From Balamuthia mandrillaris (lineage: Eukaryota; Discosea; Longamoebia; Balamuthiidae): a stretch of 64,000 nucleotides of DNA. The stretch spans positions 1 through 64,000 of the forward strand of contig JAVKOQ010000269.1 of assembly GCA_031835245.1 (NCBI GenBank), in the 5' to 3' direction. Position numbers and translations under genes: made by a program. The notes under the pieces were generated by a model. The model was not told the origin of the DNA and searched no databases. It was given only the letters and a program-made list of their open reading frames with translations. This document shows positions 20,324-32,800 of the stretch, piece after piece; position 1 is the stretch's first letter; each line of letters starts with the position of its first letter.

Positions 20324-23059
20324 TTAGACATTGCTCTTCTTCTTGATCCAGGTGTAGTTCTCCGGTCGCTCGTAGCCATACCTCCTCACCAGGTCATCCG
20401 CCTCCGGCGGTCCCCTGCTGCCAAAGGGATAGGTGGAGGGCCTCTCCTCCTCGTTCTGCTCCAGCTCGTGCAAGACGGGCGTGAAAATGGCCCACGCCGA
20501 CATCAGCTCATCGTGCCTCACGAAGAGGTTGTGGTCGCCTCGGACCACGTCCAGGATGAGCCGCTCGTAGGCGTCGGGGAGGCGCGTCCCCTCGAACCTC
20601 TCCCCGTAGCTGAGGTCCAGCTCGGTGTAGACGGTCTCCGTGGAGAGGCCAGGCTTCTTGGAGGTCATCTTCAGGTAGACCGCAGTGTCCGGTTGGACCT
20701 TGAGCACGAGCTCGTTGGGGGAGAGGTTGCGGAAGAGGTTGTTGCTCGGTCGTTTGAACTGGATGCGCACCTCGGCCTTGCGTTCGTTGAGGGCTTTGCC
20801 GCACTTGAGGATGAATGGAGTGCCGTTCCAGCGAGAGTTCTTGACGTGGAGGACGGCGGCGGCAAACGTGGGCGTGCGGGAGTCCTTGGGCACGGTCTCG
20901 TCATCCAGGTAGCCCTCGTATTGGCCGACGACGAGGTCCTCGCGGCGAAGAGGAGGGATAGCGCGGAGGAGCTTGGCTTTCTCGTCGCGCACGTCCTCGG
21001 CGTGGAGAGTTACTGGAGGCTCCATAGCTACAAGAGAGAGCATTTGGAGGAGATGGTTTTGCATCACATCTCGAATGATGCCAAACTAAAGTATTTTTAT
21101 GTTAGAACAACCAAGAGTGATAAGAGATAGAAGGAGAAACAAAAAAGAGGAAAATACAAACCTCATCAAAGTAACCACCACGACCTTCAGTGCCAAAAGG
21201 CTCCTTGAAAGTGATTTGAACGCTGGCGATGTGGTTCCTGTTCCAAACTGGCTCGAAGACCTCATTTGCAAAACGAAGGACCATCAAGTTCTGCACCATC
21301 TCCTTTCCTGTTTGTTTTATTGGCGGGTAAGTGGCATAGTTTAAAAGATAAGAGAAAAGAAAAGACAAAATTGAGTTAAATAGAGCAGCAAGGAGAATAG
21401 GACAAACCAAGGTAATGGTCAATACGATAGAGTTGATCTTCAGCAAAGAGCTCGCCGAGCACAGCCTCCAACTCCGCTGCTGATTTGGTGTCTCTTCCAA
21501 AGGGCTTCTCCACAACAATTCTGTTCCATCCCGTCTACAATTGCAATCACTTGGTCAGTCATTTAGGCATGGAGTCATCTTGTTCCACTTCAATTCTTGT
21601 TATGTCTTCTATTGTGCTTTAATCTTTCGTCTTTCTTACTGCTTTGTTTTGTCTTCTGGCTTCTATCTTCTTTAAAGGACAGAAGATCAAAAAACGGAAT
21701 AAAAAAGGGTACAAACCTTGCTCATGGCATTCGGGCGAAGAGCTCTGGCCGTATCCTCAAAGATTGATGGCGGAATCGCCATGTAAAAGATGCGGTTGGC
21801 GCCGTGCTCACCATGACCGTATTGCTTCTCTCTCTCGCTCATGACCTTGTCAAACTCTTTCCAAGAGTCGCCGCTGTCGTAAAGACCTTGCTGATAGTAG
21901 CAGTGCTTCAAGAACTCTGTCTTCTTCTCCTCCGGTGCTCCTTTCTCAAAACTGTTATTTGTTGATGAACGTTAGAAAACTTATACAAACGAAAAAAGAA
22001 GGAGAAAAGACAACCAGAGAAAGGGGAGAGAGATAATGGAAAGAGAGTGAGGGAAAGAGAATGAAGAGAATGACAGAGACTGAGAAGGGAGAAAGAGAGA
22101 AAGAGAGAAAGAGAGAAGAGAAGAGAAGAGAAGAGAAGAGAAGAGAAGAGAAGAGAAGAGAAGAGAAGAGAAGAGAAGAGAAGAGAAGAGAAGAGAAACA
22201 GAGCAGCAAAGGAACAAGAAAAGAGAGGAGAGAGAGAGAGAGAGAGAGAGAGAAGAAAGTGCAGTGAAGCAGATGAGAGAGAAAATGAAAGAGAAAAAGA
22301 AAAGCAATAAAAGACATACTGCTCACTGATCTTCGCATTGAAGTCCTTTTCGCTCATCTTGGAGCGAGCAAAGCCCGCGATCTGTACAGCGGGCGGCAGC
22401 AGCCCGTCCAGGTAGAGGTGGAACAACGCCGGGAAGGTCTTCTTCCTGGCCAGGTCCCCAGAAGCGCCCAACACGACGATGGTCAGGGCCTTGGCGGCGA
22501 CGTCCTCTCCCGCCGATTTTTTCAGCCCTGAGTTGGAGCCTCTTATGGAGGTGGTCGAGGAAGGTGAAGAAGAGGAAGAAGAGGCAGCCTCCTCCGAGGA
22601 AGAATGAGGTGGAGCACAACAGTCCTGGTCGAGGAGAGTTCCACCTGCGGCCTCCGTTTGACGACAAAAGAGGGAGTGACTTTGCGCCTGTTTTTGTTTT
22701 GGGTGGTGGGGATGTGATGGAGAAGGAGAAAGAGAAGGAGAAGAAGAAGAAGGAGAAGGAGGAGCGGAAGAAGAAGAAGAAAGGTTGTTGGAACGCATCA
22801 ATACAAGAAAGGAGAGGAGAAGAAAGGAGAAGATGAGAAGGAGAGGAAGTTTGAAGCGGTTGTGATGGAGAGGAAGCAAAGGAGAAGGAGAAGAAGAAGC
22901 AGAGCAAGCGGGTACCTCCATCTGAAGAAGCTTGTCCTCGTACTCCTGCAAGGCCTCTCTGAGGTGCTTGTTCTCGCGCTGCAGCTCGCGCAAGCTCTGT
23001 TGCGTTTCTTGGGGTTGTTGGTCCTGCGAACTCGCCCTCGATCTCGCTCTGCCTTCCAT
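20324..23059 (-). CDS. G6PD: Glucose-6-phosphate 1-dehydrogenase
   Basis: First enzyme of the oxidative pentose phosphate pathway: glucose 6-phosphate + NADP+ to 6-phosphogluconolactone + NADPH. Exons run from 23059 leftward (about 23059-22912, 22693-22320, 21955-21719, 21535-21407, 21304-21162, 21085-20324). The nucleotide-binding motif [19 protein letters not shown], the catalytic RIDHYLGKE (split by an intron after RIDHYL), [28 protein letters not shown] and the C-terminal [13 protein letters not shown] are all present. Unlike the core enzyme it has an N-terminal extension of about 100 residues: a short coiled coil ([20 protein letters not shown]) followed by a Ser-rich linker. One intron holds a (GAGAA)n microsatellite. 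Confidence 0.96.
22093..22198. repeat. (GAGAA)n microsatellite in a G6PD intron
   Basis: About 18-20 copies of the pentamer on the + strand, which is TTCTC on the sense strand, in the second G6PD intron. Confidence 0.9.
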
Positions 23060-23536
23060 CTTTTTTGTCGTGAGTGCTCTTTCTTTTTTTTTTTAAAAAA
23101 AAAAAGCAGAAGAAGAGAGAGAAGTTTGTTTATATAATTTTATGTGACGAAAGCAAAAAAAAAAATGATTAAACGATAAATAAATTTTTCATTTTTTCTC
23201 CTCCATTTTCTTTTGTTTTGCGTACGCAATCGTCGGGGAATTATGGTGCAACTTGGGAATCGGCTGAAATGGCTGTCCCAATTGACCAGGGAGCGAAGCT
23301 GGCTTTTTGGGGCATTTACATGGACACAAACAAGGCAGATCAAAGACGCATCGGGGTTCGGGGAATTGCTGCTTGCTTTCAAATTTCGTTCATTTTTCCT
23401 CTCCGTTATCCATTTATGGTAACCAAAATGAATAATTTGATCACATTTTTTTTTTCACTTTTATTTCGGCTGGCTCCTTCCCTTGCCTCGCCTGGAGCCC
23501 AAGGGAGAGCCTCCAGCGACGAACAAAGGCCAGAGC
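23060..23536. other. G6PD promoter region and 3' flank of the next gene
   Basis: About 480 bp between the G6PD start codon and the stop of the secreted-protein gene, with A/T-rich ends and a poly-T run near 23446-23456. No supported exon or clear motif seen. Confidence 0.45.
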
Positions 23537-25120
23537 TCACTGGTTCTCGCATTGGGTCTCGGCCTCGAAGCTCATCCAGGGCATCAAAGAGCAGCAGAAT
23601 TGGGGGATGGGCATGGGCGGCGCCCCCCGCTGCCAGCCGTTCTCGGTAACTCCGGAGTAGACGAGGCGGCCGTTGCGGAACGTGGCCACGAGGGCGGTCG
23701 TAAAGGCAAACTCAAACTCTTCGAATGCTCCCTCCACGCCTATGCCGTTTGAGAAGCAAACGATCGGTAAGGCGAATAACGTGAACAAGAAGACAAACAA
23801 GAAACAAACACACAACATCGTCAGTTTCATACCTCCTGCAGAGATTTCATGGCGAACAATGAGAACATCCAAGAAGGAGAAAAACATGTCGACGGTGCCC
23901 AGGCCTTTGGTGTAGCCAGGTAAACGGACGGCCACCTCCATGTTTAAAAGGTGAGGGCAGACCGCCAAGGAGACGTTCTCAGAGGGTAATGATTCTCTGA
24001 AATCTGCCGCGGCTGTTCGGTTTGCGCAAGACAATACAATGAAGAAGAAAAAGAAGAAGAAAAAGAAGAAGAAGAAGAAGAAGAAGAAGAACAAGAAGAA
24101 CAAGAAGAAGAACAAGAAGAACAAGAAGAACAAGAAGAAAACAAAGAGAAAGAAGAAAAAGAAGAAGAAGAAAACAAAAAGAAAGAAGAAATGCAAAATA
24201 ATATGCAAATAGTTAGAAGCTGAAAGAATAGATAAATGGAATAACAAAAACAAAACCAGCAAATAAAAAAAAAGCAAAATCACAAATAGAGGAGAGGGAC
24301 GCCAACCTTGGAAAAAGAAAGGAGTAGTTTGGTCAATCTTCTTCCTGATCCTTAGCGGGAAAGTCTTGTGTTCATCCAACCCAGCGTCCTGCCACCAGTA
24401 GTTCAGCCCTCCCCAGTTGGAGGGGTACCCTACGTCGGCCTCACCAAAGATTGGTACACCGGAGAAGGCGATGATCTGCTCTGCCACCTCGTTGAGGGTG
24501 TCAAACCGGATTAGTTGACGGGGCACATTGTTGCTTGCCCTGGTTCCTTTCTGGCTGCCGTGGTGTTGAGAAGACGAGGAGGGACTTTTAAAGAACCGCT
24601 CCGTCTCCTTGCGTCGTCCCAGACGATGCACCAAAGCGCCAATGACTTTGGAAGCGTAGGCTGGAGCGGATTGCTCCTCTTCGGAGAGTTGAGGGGAGGT
24701 GGGTAGTTCTACCGCCACATCTTTCTCTTCCAGCTGCTCTACATCCTGAAGCGTGTCCGCTTGACTGAAAACTGATTTGGCCAAGTTTTTGAAGAAGCTA
24801 CTCCATCCTCCCCTCACTTCAAGGTCCACTTCATCATCTCCGTCCTCCAACTCTCTTGTCCCGTCAACGCCTGTCTCAGAACTCGATCCAGAACTAGAGT
24901 CTGACAGTTCCACATAGTAGTCCTGCAACAAACTGCCGAGAGGATCTTGAAGACGCTCTCGAAGCCCAGCCACTCCCGATCCATCCGCGTAAAGCTGCTC
25001 TTCTATCATTAAACTACCAAGCGAGTTGCCCAGATCTCCTGCCGCTCTTGTGGTGGTTGTGAGGGAGACGGCAACCAACACAAAGAGGCCAAAGAGGGAA
25101 GAGATGCCTCTAACGTTCAT
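23537..25120 (-). CDS. Secreted protein of unknown function
   Basis: Exons 25120-24307, 24012-23833 and 23739-23537 join in phase to about 397 residues. The start is the ATG at 25120, which opens a signal peptide (MNVRGISSLFGLFVLVAVSL) ending near TTTRAAG. The middle is acidic and Ser-rich; a folded-looking part follows (VPIFGEADVGYPSNWGGLNY, then WWQDAGLDEH, then LPGYTKGLGTVDMFFSFLDV, and FRNGRLVYSGVTENGWQRG). The C-terminus has a Cys pair and ends in QCENQ. I do not recognise the family. Upstream frame-extending residues before 25120 are lysine-rich UTR-like sequence, so the longer start is unlikely. The first intron contains a (GAA)n tract. Confidence 0.75.
   Translation of the reverse strand: MNVRGISSLFGLFVLVAVSLTTTTRAAGDLGNSLGSLMIEEQLYADGSGVAGLRERLQDPLGSLLQDYYVELSDSSSGSSSETGVDGTRELEDGDDEVDLEVRGGWSSFFKNLAKSVFSQADTLQDVEQLEEKDVAVELPTSPQLSEEEQSAPAYASKVIGALVHRLGRRKETERFFKSPSSSSQHHGSQKGTRASNNVPRQLIRFDTLNEVAEQIIAFSGVPIFGEADVGYPSNWGGLNYWWQDAGLDEHKTFPLRIRKKIDQTTPFFFQGWRPSPLFVILLFFYLLVLFLLFHLSILSASNYLHIILHFFFLFVFFFFFFFFLFVFFLFFLFFLFFFLFFLFFFFFFFFFFFFFFFFFIVLSCANRTAAADFRESLPSENVSLAVCPHLLNMEVAVRLPGYTKGLGTVDMFFSFLDVLIVRHEISAGGMKLTMLCVCFLFVFLFTLFALPIVCFSNGIGVEGAFEEFEFAFTTALVATFRNGRLVYSGVTENGWQRGAPPMPIPQFCCSLMPWMSFEAETQCENQ
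24041..24172. repeat. (GAA)n/(AAC)-mixed microsatellite in an intron
   Basis: GAA triplets with interspersed CAA on the + strand (TTC on the sense strand), inside the first intron of the secreted-protein gene. Confidence 0.85.
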
Positions 25121-26018
25121 CTTTGTTGGCTCTTCCTTTAGAGTTGAAAAAAATCTACCCCTTCTTTTTTTGCCACTCTTTCTCCCCCTTGCTTTGCTGA
25201 CGAACTTTTCTCTTTTTTTTATACTTTTAACTTTCTTCAAGGAGCATTTTGCAAAGATGAAGAAGCTTTCGGGTAGATGGCATTCGAAGGGAAGAACGCC
25301 AAATGGACGCAGATCCTTTCCAAACCGGCTCACGCCGTTTCGCAACGATAGCTTCCAAGTTTGGAAAACCGGATTTTAACTTTCAGCCAATCCAAAATCA
25401 TTTCCAAATCGAAATTTCACGATATTTCTGATTTTTTATTGGTTTATATCGCTCCGATCATCTTTTCAACAGCGAGCAATAAATTTGAACAAATGCTGCA
25501 CAAATACTGATTAAAAACAAAAAAAAAAAAAAAAAAAAGAGAACGAGAAGAAGAAGAAGAAGAAGAAGCTCTCTTTCTCTATTTCACCTCCTTCCCAAGC
25601 TCTCTTTTGTTGTTGTTCTTCTTCTTTTTCTTTCCGGTACTTCCCCCTCTTTTAGTTTTAGTTTTAAAAAATTTCTAATCTTTGAAAAAGTTTTTTTTTT
25701 AAAAAAAGGAACGATTTCACTCTCTCTCTCTCTCCTCCTCTCTCTTTTGCCAACATCCATAGCGGAGGCTACCGTAGTGCTGGTGGTGGTGGAGGAGGCG
25801 GCGCTGGCGCTGGCGGCGGCGGCGGCGGCGGCAGTTGGCCACAACTTCAACCACAGCACCCTCTTCTCCGCATCCACAATCCACAGCCACTCTCCTCAGC
25901 ATCCTCTTCTCCGCATCCACAGCAACTCCAACTGCAACAACAACAACAACAACAACAACAGTTTCAGCAGCCCCACCACCCCCATAGCAACCACAACAAC
26001 ACCCACCACCAACACACG
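25121..26018. promoter_or_regulatory. Divergent region and probable 5' exon of the polyQ gene
   Basis: Lies between the secreted-protein start (-) and the first ATG of the polyQ frame (+). A CCAAT is visible at about 25384-25389. A long pyrimidine tract ending in CATAG at 25762 looks like a 3' splice site. From 25763 the polyQ frame is open (Gly-rich, then PQLQPQHPLL and poly-Q), so either this is 5' UTR or an unseen upstream exon supplies an earlier start. Confidence 0.5.
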
Positions 26019-26604
26019 ATGATGGTCAGCACAACCAACGGACCTCCGCCCTCCTCCATGGCAACAACGACCGCCACCTCGGTTCGCACTCACCACGCCG
26101 CCCTTCCTCCTCCTCACCCTTCTCATCCACAACAGCAACACCAACAACAACTGCAGCAACAACAGTACCGCACCAACATGGCCCTCCTGCAGCAGCAACA
26201 ACAGCAACAACGGCAACAACTCCAACACCAGCAGCCGCAGCCGCAGCCGCAGCCGCAGCCGCATTTTATGAGCGGGATGGAGATGGAGCCAACCGCAAAC
26301 GCTGCCGCTGCCTTTCATTACGGCAGCAACAACAACAACAACAGCAACTCTGTCGCTGCCACGGCCATTCCTCAGCAGCAACAACAAGGGTCTCATTTTC
26401 TTCCTTCTCATCAACTTCAACCTTCCTCGTCTTCTTCCTATCAACTACAGCAGCAGCAACAACCGCAGCCACAACAACAACAACAACATCAACCGCAGCT
26501 GCTCTCAAGTCATCAACAGCAGCTGCTTCATCGCCACTTGCAACAACAACGGCACCAGCTGCAGCAGCAACAGCAGCAGCAAAGACAACAACAAGCGATC
26601 AGAA

Positions 26605-26644
<40 letters not shown>

Positions 26645-27491
26645 GCAACAACGGCCAGCCACCCGAATGCCTCCTTCCCATTCTGCCGCTTCTGCCTCTT
26701 CTTCCTCTTCCGTATCTTCTCCTCATATCCAACAACAAAATCACTTTCAACACCAACAGCAGCAACAACAGAGTCAACACCAACAGTCGCCACATCACAC
26801 GCAGTTGCATCGGTTGAACCAACCCAACGCTGTCTCTTCCTCTCCTTCTGCTGCTCTTCACCCACGTGGTGCAATAAATGCAGCCCCCTCTTCTGCTGCT
26901 TCTACGTCGTCGTTGGCTTCTTTTTCGTCTTCTGTTCCTTCGTTTTCCGCTGTTTCTTCTTCGGTGATTGTAATAGAGGACTCCTCAACAGGCAAAAAGG
27001 GAATAGGTCAGCATACCACAACAACTTCTCCTACCGTTGCTTTTTCTTCTTCCTCGACCTCTCCAAATGGTGCCGCTTCTTCGGCTGACGGAACTGTACA
27101 ACAACAACAACAACAAGACTCAAACTATAGCGCAGTCGTTCGCAGTCATCGCCCTTTTCTCACTTTTCTTCAAAAATGGAGAATGGTGTGTGGTGGACCG
27201 AATCCTTCATCCCCTCATCTTTCTTCTCGTACCCCATCTCCTTCTCTCTCTCCTCCTCCTTCATCTTCTACAAACTCTACAACCTCCCAACAACAAATTC
27301 GATGGCTCATATTTTTGAACGACCCAAAAATCTCAGAAGACGAGAACAGTTTGTTATTTAACGTGCCGGAAGAGGGCGTTCATGTCTATGATGAAGCTGT
27401 TTCGCTTTCTCTGGACGTTCCGCAGGAATACGTCCTTACTCCTCCTTTTGATGTTGGTAAGATGTCTATTCCCCATTTTCTTTCTTGTTGT

Positions 27492-27529
<38 letters not shown>

Positions 27530-28905
27530 CTCTCGCTCTCTCGCTCTCTCGCTCTCTCTCATACTGTGATATTTCTGTTTATTCATTTCTCTTTTTTACC
27601 ATTCCACAATTCCAATATTAACCTAAACAACACAGGCGTTTTAGCTGCGTTCAACGGAAGAAAAGTATCAGTGCATACCCATACTATTTGGGGCAAGCAT
27701 GGTCCCTACTGGACCGATTCCACTGGGAGAATAAAGCTCGAAATGGAAGAGCTGCCATTGCATTATTCCCAACAGCTCTTGCACTCCACCGCTACTCACC
27801 GCTTGCGTCGAGTAATTGCTCAGGTTTCTCTCTCTCACTCTCCCTCCCTTCCTCCATTCTATCTCCTACTCTCCCTTTGACTCTCTCTCATTCTCTTACT
27901 CTACCTATTTCATCTGTTCTTATGAATCTTCATCCTAAAAGGTACACGGGGAACGAGTGTTGGAAGAACTTCAAATTGTACCCAAACCAATTCCAACACG
28001 GCGTTTGGACAACGTGGAACACGGATATGCCCTGAAAGACTACGCTCTGTTCGTGACGTTACGTCACACGAGAAACATGCGACCGCTTTATCAGTGTCGC
28101 ATCGTTCGTCAACGCATTGCGTCCATTGATTCGCCTTATCAGAACACAGTTGTTTTCGAAATACCAAAACGCAGGGGATACTCTCCTTTTGGCTCTTTTT
28201 CTGTCACGCAAGAAGGTTCCTGTTCTTTCAATCGTTTATTTAGTCTATTGTTTTCTTGCTTTCTGTCCCTCATTTGTTTTAAATGCTACTTTCATTATTT
28301 TATAAAAAGGACCAGGAATGGAAGACTGGGGAGAAGGCTTTCTTCCGCACAACATTCCAATAATTCTTGAACACACAAGTTCAAAATTCACACAAACCTC
28401 CTCTTCTCCTTCTTCACAACAAACTCAAAAACAACTTTTTGACGGTGGCCACAATGGACTCAAACCCCAACAACTTTCTTCTGTACATAACAACACTTCT
28501 TCCTCCGAAAAAATGACAATAACAATCGACAACGAAGAAGACGAAATGCAACAACAAAACGAACAAACTGAATCCGAGCAAGAAGGACATGACCTTCCTC
28601 TCATAGTGGACGTCATGCTCTACGATCAACTCAGCCGGGTAATGTGGAACCGCAGCGGCTACCTCTATCCCAAACACCATCCCATCTTCCCTCACCGTTG
28701 GGAGGGCTCTCTCCTCTGCGAGGATGGCTATTGGGGCACGATGGCCTTCGAGACGAGACAAAGGGAGGGGGTGACGAGGTTGTTGTCGGGAGCGTTCATG
28801 GTGCCGCTGGCACGCATTAACTCGTGGAGCAAAACGAGGTACAAGCTGCACGATGTGGCCATGTCCATCATTGACATGGCATTGGAGGAGGAACGACTGT
28901 TGTGA
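26019..28905 (+). CDS. PolyQ/Ser-rich protein of unknown function, possible transcriptional regulator
   Basis: The first in-frame ATG is at 26019, though the frame is open from 25763. Exons end and start at 27456/27636, 27823/27942 and 28215/28310, all gt-ag with matching phase; stop at 28903-28905. The first 350 residues are dominated by Gln runs, with Ser/Pro stretches. The later part is ordered: IRWLIFLNDPKIS, VLAAFNGRKVSVHTHTIWG, RRVIAQVHGERVLEELQIVP, YALFVTLRHTRNMRPLYQCR, a glutamine-free acidic linker, then MLYDQLSRVMWNRSGYLYPK and a helical C-terminus (ALEEERLL). I know no matching domain. PolyQ-rich nuclear regulators look like this, but that is inference. The first intron has a CT-repeat. 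Confidence 0.8.
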
Positions 28906-28972
28906 GATGATGTAACCCAAGGTCTTTCTTTAAACGGTATCCAAAAAACAAAATGAACGCTTATCCCCACTT

Positions 28973-29725
28973 TCATATATCGGGAGTCTTCTTGGTGGCA
29001 ACCACAGGGCGTCGTCCAACTCGCTCCACGAACACCTCTGCAAGTTCTGCCGTTCCCAATCCCAACATAAATCGCGTGGTATACAAAGCCCCTTTGGCGA
29101 GAAGCCGGCCCTCAGCAACAGGCGAAAGCCTCCCCCAAATCACCCGACCATCGCGCAGGAAGCCTTCAAAACAGAGGTGGCCGCTCCTTACCCGAGCCTT
29201 CACTTTGCAAGCCACATAGGCTCCGTTCCAAGACGTCAGGGTCTTTGCCTGCAGGTCCAACTCCCACACCTTGGTCCCATTTCTAGCATTGCAGAGTGGG
29301 ATGCTTCTGCTTCTAGCTTCCAGCTGTCGTAGCAGCAGATGCGCCTTGGCATCAACCCTCTTTCTCGGGGTTGGTCCCGACTCCTTTGATCCCTTCTTGG
29401 CGCTCTCCTTCGTTTCCGGTTTCCCTCTCTCGATTTCTCTCGTTTGAACTTCCAGGAGAGGTTTCGTTTGTGTTTGGTCTGTCCCTCTGCGTGATCCCTT
29501 TGGCCAACGTGATAGCATTTGGGACCCTCTGTGTCTTGCCTCCTTCTTCTCGCTCGGGTGTACGCCCACTTTACTCCACTGGCCTCCGTTCAACTCCACT
29601 CTTTTGCTTTTGGAGACTATTTTTTGTCGAACCATGAACAGGAGAGGGAAGAAAACAGAAAAACAACAAAAGCCAAAGGAAAACTCAGGAGCACCAACCT
29701 CCTTCTTCTCGCTCAGTGAACGCAC
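28973..29725 (-). CDS. Basic protein of unknown function
   Basis: Single open frame of up to 250 residues converging on the polyQ gene; the two stop codons are only 67 bp apart. Starts at 29725 or more likely at an internal Met near 29634 (MVRQKIVSKSKRVEL), because the residues between (GFCCFSVFFPLLF) look like a pyrimidine-rich intron. The N-terminal half is Lys/Arg/Glu-rich; the C-terminal half looks folded (LLLRQLEARSRSIPLCNARN, GAYVACKVKARVRSGHLCF, GRVIWGRLSPVAEGRLLAKG) and ends in RRPVVATKKTPDI. No family recognised. Confidence 0.6.
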   Translation of the reverse strand: MRSLSEKKEVGAPEFSFGFCCFSVFFPLLFMVRQKIVSKSKRVELNGGQWSKVGVHPSEKKEARHRGSQMLSRWPKGSRRGTDQTQTKPLLEVQTREIERGKPETKESAKKGSKESGPTPRKRVDAKAHLLLRQLEARSRSIPLCNARNGTKVWELDLQAKTLTSWNGAYVACKVKARVRSGHLCFEGFLRDGRVIWGRLSPVAEGRLLAKGALYTTRFMLGLGTAELAEVFVERVGRRPVVATKKTPDI

Positions 29726-29883
29726 AACCTGAACTTTTGTTTACAAAAGAATAACCAAAGCACTCTGTCCCATTCTTCTTCAAAGCTGCTTTGCTCTGTT
29801 TCTGAAGCATTCATTGTCCGACGCCTCCGCCAGAGAGCTCACCAGGTAGGCGGCAGGGACAGGCAGGTTTGTGGGTTTCTTTG

Positions 29884-32800
29884 TTACGCAAAGGTTATAA
29901 GATAACAAGGCAGGACCTGGGCAGGATTGAAGATGATCCACTCCTGTCCGCCAGGTGCTTTATGCGAGTCGTAACCCGGCTTCAAGGGCTGGCCATGAAT
30001 AAGCTCTTTGCACTGAAAGGGTCGGCCCATCAACACGCTGCATATCAAAAGTTTCTTCCCGCCGCGACAGTAGCCGACCGACATGCCCGCGTTCGGTGAA
30101 AGGTAGATTCCTTTGCCCCAGTAGCCGGTGTCCGTTGCATGTTGAATGTTTAATCCTTTGCCAACGCCAGGGACCAGCAATCCTTTCTCCAGGATGCTCT
30201 CGATGTTATTCTCGGAAGTGCCGTGATACGCCATCTGCGGCCGCAACTCCTCCACCGTTCTGTCTCCTTTCTGTCTCAACTCGGCCCAAGCCGCTTCGTA
30301 CTCCACCACCAGCTCCGGTTTGATCACGTTCTCTATCTTGGCGATGGTGACGCCGTTCGCCTTCACTCCGTTCTCTAAAAAGTCCAAGACGTCCTCGTTG
30401 AGGAGGTAGCGATGGCGTCGCATTTGCAGGAGGAGTTGATGGTTGCGCTCGTTGCGGGAGGAGGAGTGCGAGGAAGAGAGTACTTGGCCGACGATGACGG
30501 CGGAGATGGCCTCGCTCTCTGAGACATGAGCTTCCTGCTCGCATTGAGTGAATGGACAGACTGTTATTTTATCCATGCTCTCTCTGTGTGTTGACCAACT
30601 TTAGAAGCAGAAAAAAAGAGGGGGAAGAAAGAAAGAAACATACCGAATGATCTCTTTCTTTTGGGAGGGAATGAGCTCGGTATAACGGAACAAGCAAAGC
30701 GGATCACAACAGACAACCGGCTTCTCGCTGGAGCAACCGTGTTTCTTGTGGCATATCATACAGTATCGAGTGTAGTTGGAGAGGCGTGAACGGAGGTAGG
30801 CTATGAGGCCTACAAACAAGTTTGTTCCTGTAGAAGTAAGTCCTCTAAATGAAGAAGAAGACGAAGAAGAAGAAGATGTTGAGGATTCAGTTCCTGATTC
30901 CTCCTCTTTTTCTTTATCTTTGTTGGATTGTTGTTGCGCAGAGAGTAGAGATTCCCTTATGATGGCTTGAGTTGCAGCGTCTTCATCGAGTACGTAGTCC
31001 AGCTCTTCTCCTCCTGTTATGCCAAACAAGTCCCCTTCCTGTTTTCTTACCGAATCTCCTATTGGTTTTAAAGTAAGAAGAAGAAAAAAGAAAACGAAGA
31101 ACAAAAACAACAAACCCATTCCGAGCAGGCTATCCAACGCTTTATCAAAGTTGTTCCCAACGGAGGCCAACACTTCTCTACAAGAAGACTCCACAAAGCC
31201 ACAATCTTGAAGTCTCCGAAGAGCTTCTTCATCAACAGTGACGCCTGATGTTCCGAAATAAGCGTTTTCACTGTAGTCTTCATCCCCGTAGTTGTTGTAG
31301 TTGTTTCGACGCTGAGAACCTTCAGCGAGAGACTTTGGAGAGGGATCAGCGTTGAAGGCTGTTGGATGCACCAGTTTAAGCCGTTTGCTGGTGTCTGCCC
31401 ACTTCCAATTATCTTCTATGTATCTGCTTATAATCTGTGAAATAATGAGCGTGGATCCTCTGTGATAAAAAGAAGAAAAGAGAACAAGAGAAGAGAGCCA
31501 AGTGCTAGGAAACAAACCTCTTTAACATGATATTTCACACCAAAACTGTTCTTGTCAGAGGTGGTCCATTGCCGAGTGGTAAAGGTGGGAATGGGCGGCT
31601 TATCATCTTGGCCAGAAGAGGAGCAGAACAACATTCGTGCAAACTCCATAGTGATCACAATAGGCTCTTCTTTCGTGAGATCCAAAGCTAAGCATGTCTC
31701 CGAGCTTTTTGTTGTTAAAGAACACATAAGTATAACAAAAGAGCAAACGAGAAAGCAGGAGAGAAGGAAGAAGGACAAGAAGAACAAGAATCATAACGGT
31801 AACCTGATAACATCAACAATGTCAACGGTGATAACAACGCTGCTTCGGTCACAAGCACGAACCTGATGAGGGCCACATAAGTCCTGCGCCGCTTTCAACT
31901 CTGCGGCCAACATTATGAGATAAGAGTTTGATTGGGTGCCAAGCAAGCTCGTCTGAAAGTCGGTTCCTTCTTCTTCCATCTTGTTTTTAAGTTGTTGAAA
32001 CCAGTCCAACCGTTCGCTCTCATCCTCTAAACTCAATCCTGAAGTTGAACAGCGTAAAGAATCTTGGTCGTAGGCTTCCTCCTCTTCTTCCTCTTCGCCA
32101 CCTTCTTCCTCTTCCTCTTCCTTTGTCTTTTCTTCGTCATGTTTCTTTCTTTTTCGTTTCCCTTCTTTTCCTTTCGAAGGAGAAGCTGAGGTCGAGGTTG
32201 TGGCTATTCCTTCATTACTTTTGCTTAGCATCAACGCAGCAACCCTTCGTCCACGTTTGATGGCGCGGAGAAGCATATCTAACACGGCAGGAAATCTCTC
32301 ATGAACAGCTCTTCTCCTTCCCTCTTCGACTTCATCCAACAAACGTTCGTTGAGGTCGTTTGTCCAAACGTTCATACTTTTGCTTTCCACAAAGAAAATA
32401 CTTTCTTCTTCCTCTTCTTCCTCCTCCTCTTCTGGGTTACACGGAATCGTTAAGAGCACCTCTTCTGTTCCGTAACGCAACTCCAGCTTGCAAGAAGAGC
32501 TTGTTGCTTTCAAGTTTATCCATTGAAGCTCTGTTTCGTTCGTTTGTGCTCTCCATTCGTCAAAGGCAGCTTTTAGCGCCGCTTCTTTGTTGCTTTTGTT
32601 GTTGCTCGAAGTTTGCATCTGCTTGTCCTGTTTTTTCTCTTTCTCTTCGTTATCTTTCTCTCGTTCTTCGCAATTTTGCTTCGTGAGAGAAGAGGTTTCG
32701 TTTCCTGAAGGCAGCTGGTTCGTTTCTTCGTTCACGTTTTCGTTAATTTTTTCTGTCTTTGGTCCTTCCACCTCCATTCTTTCTGCATCAACTTTCTCGT

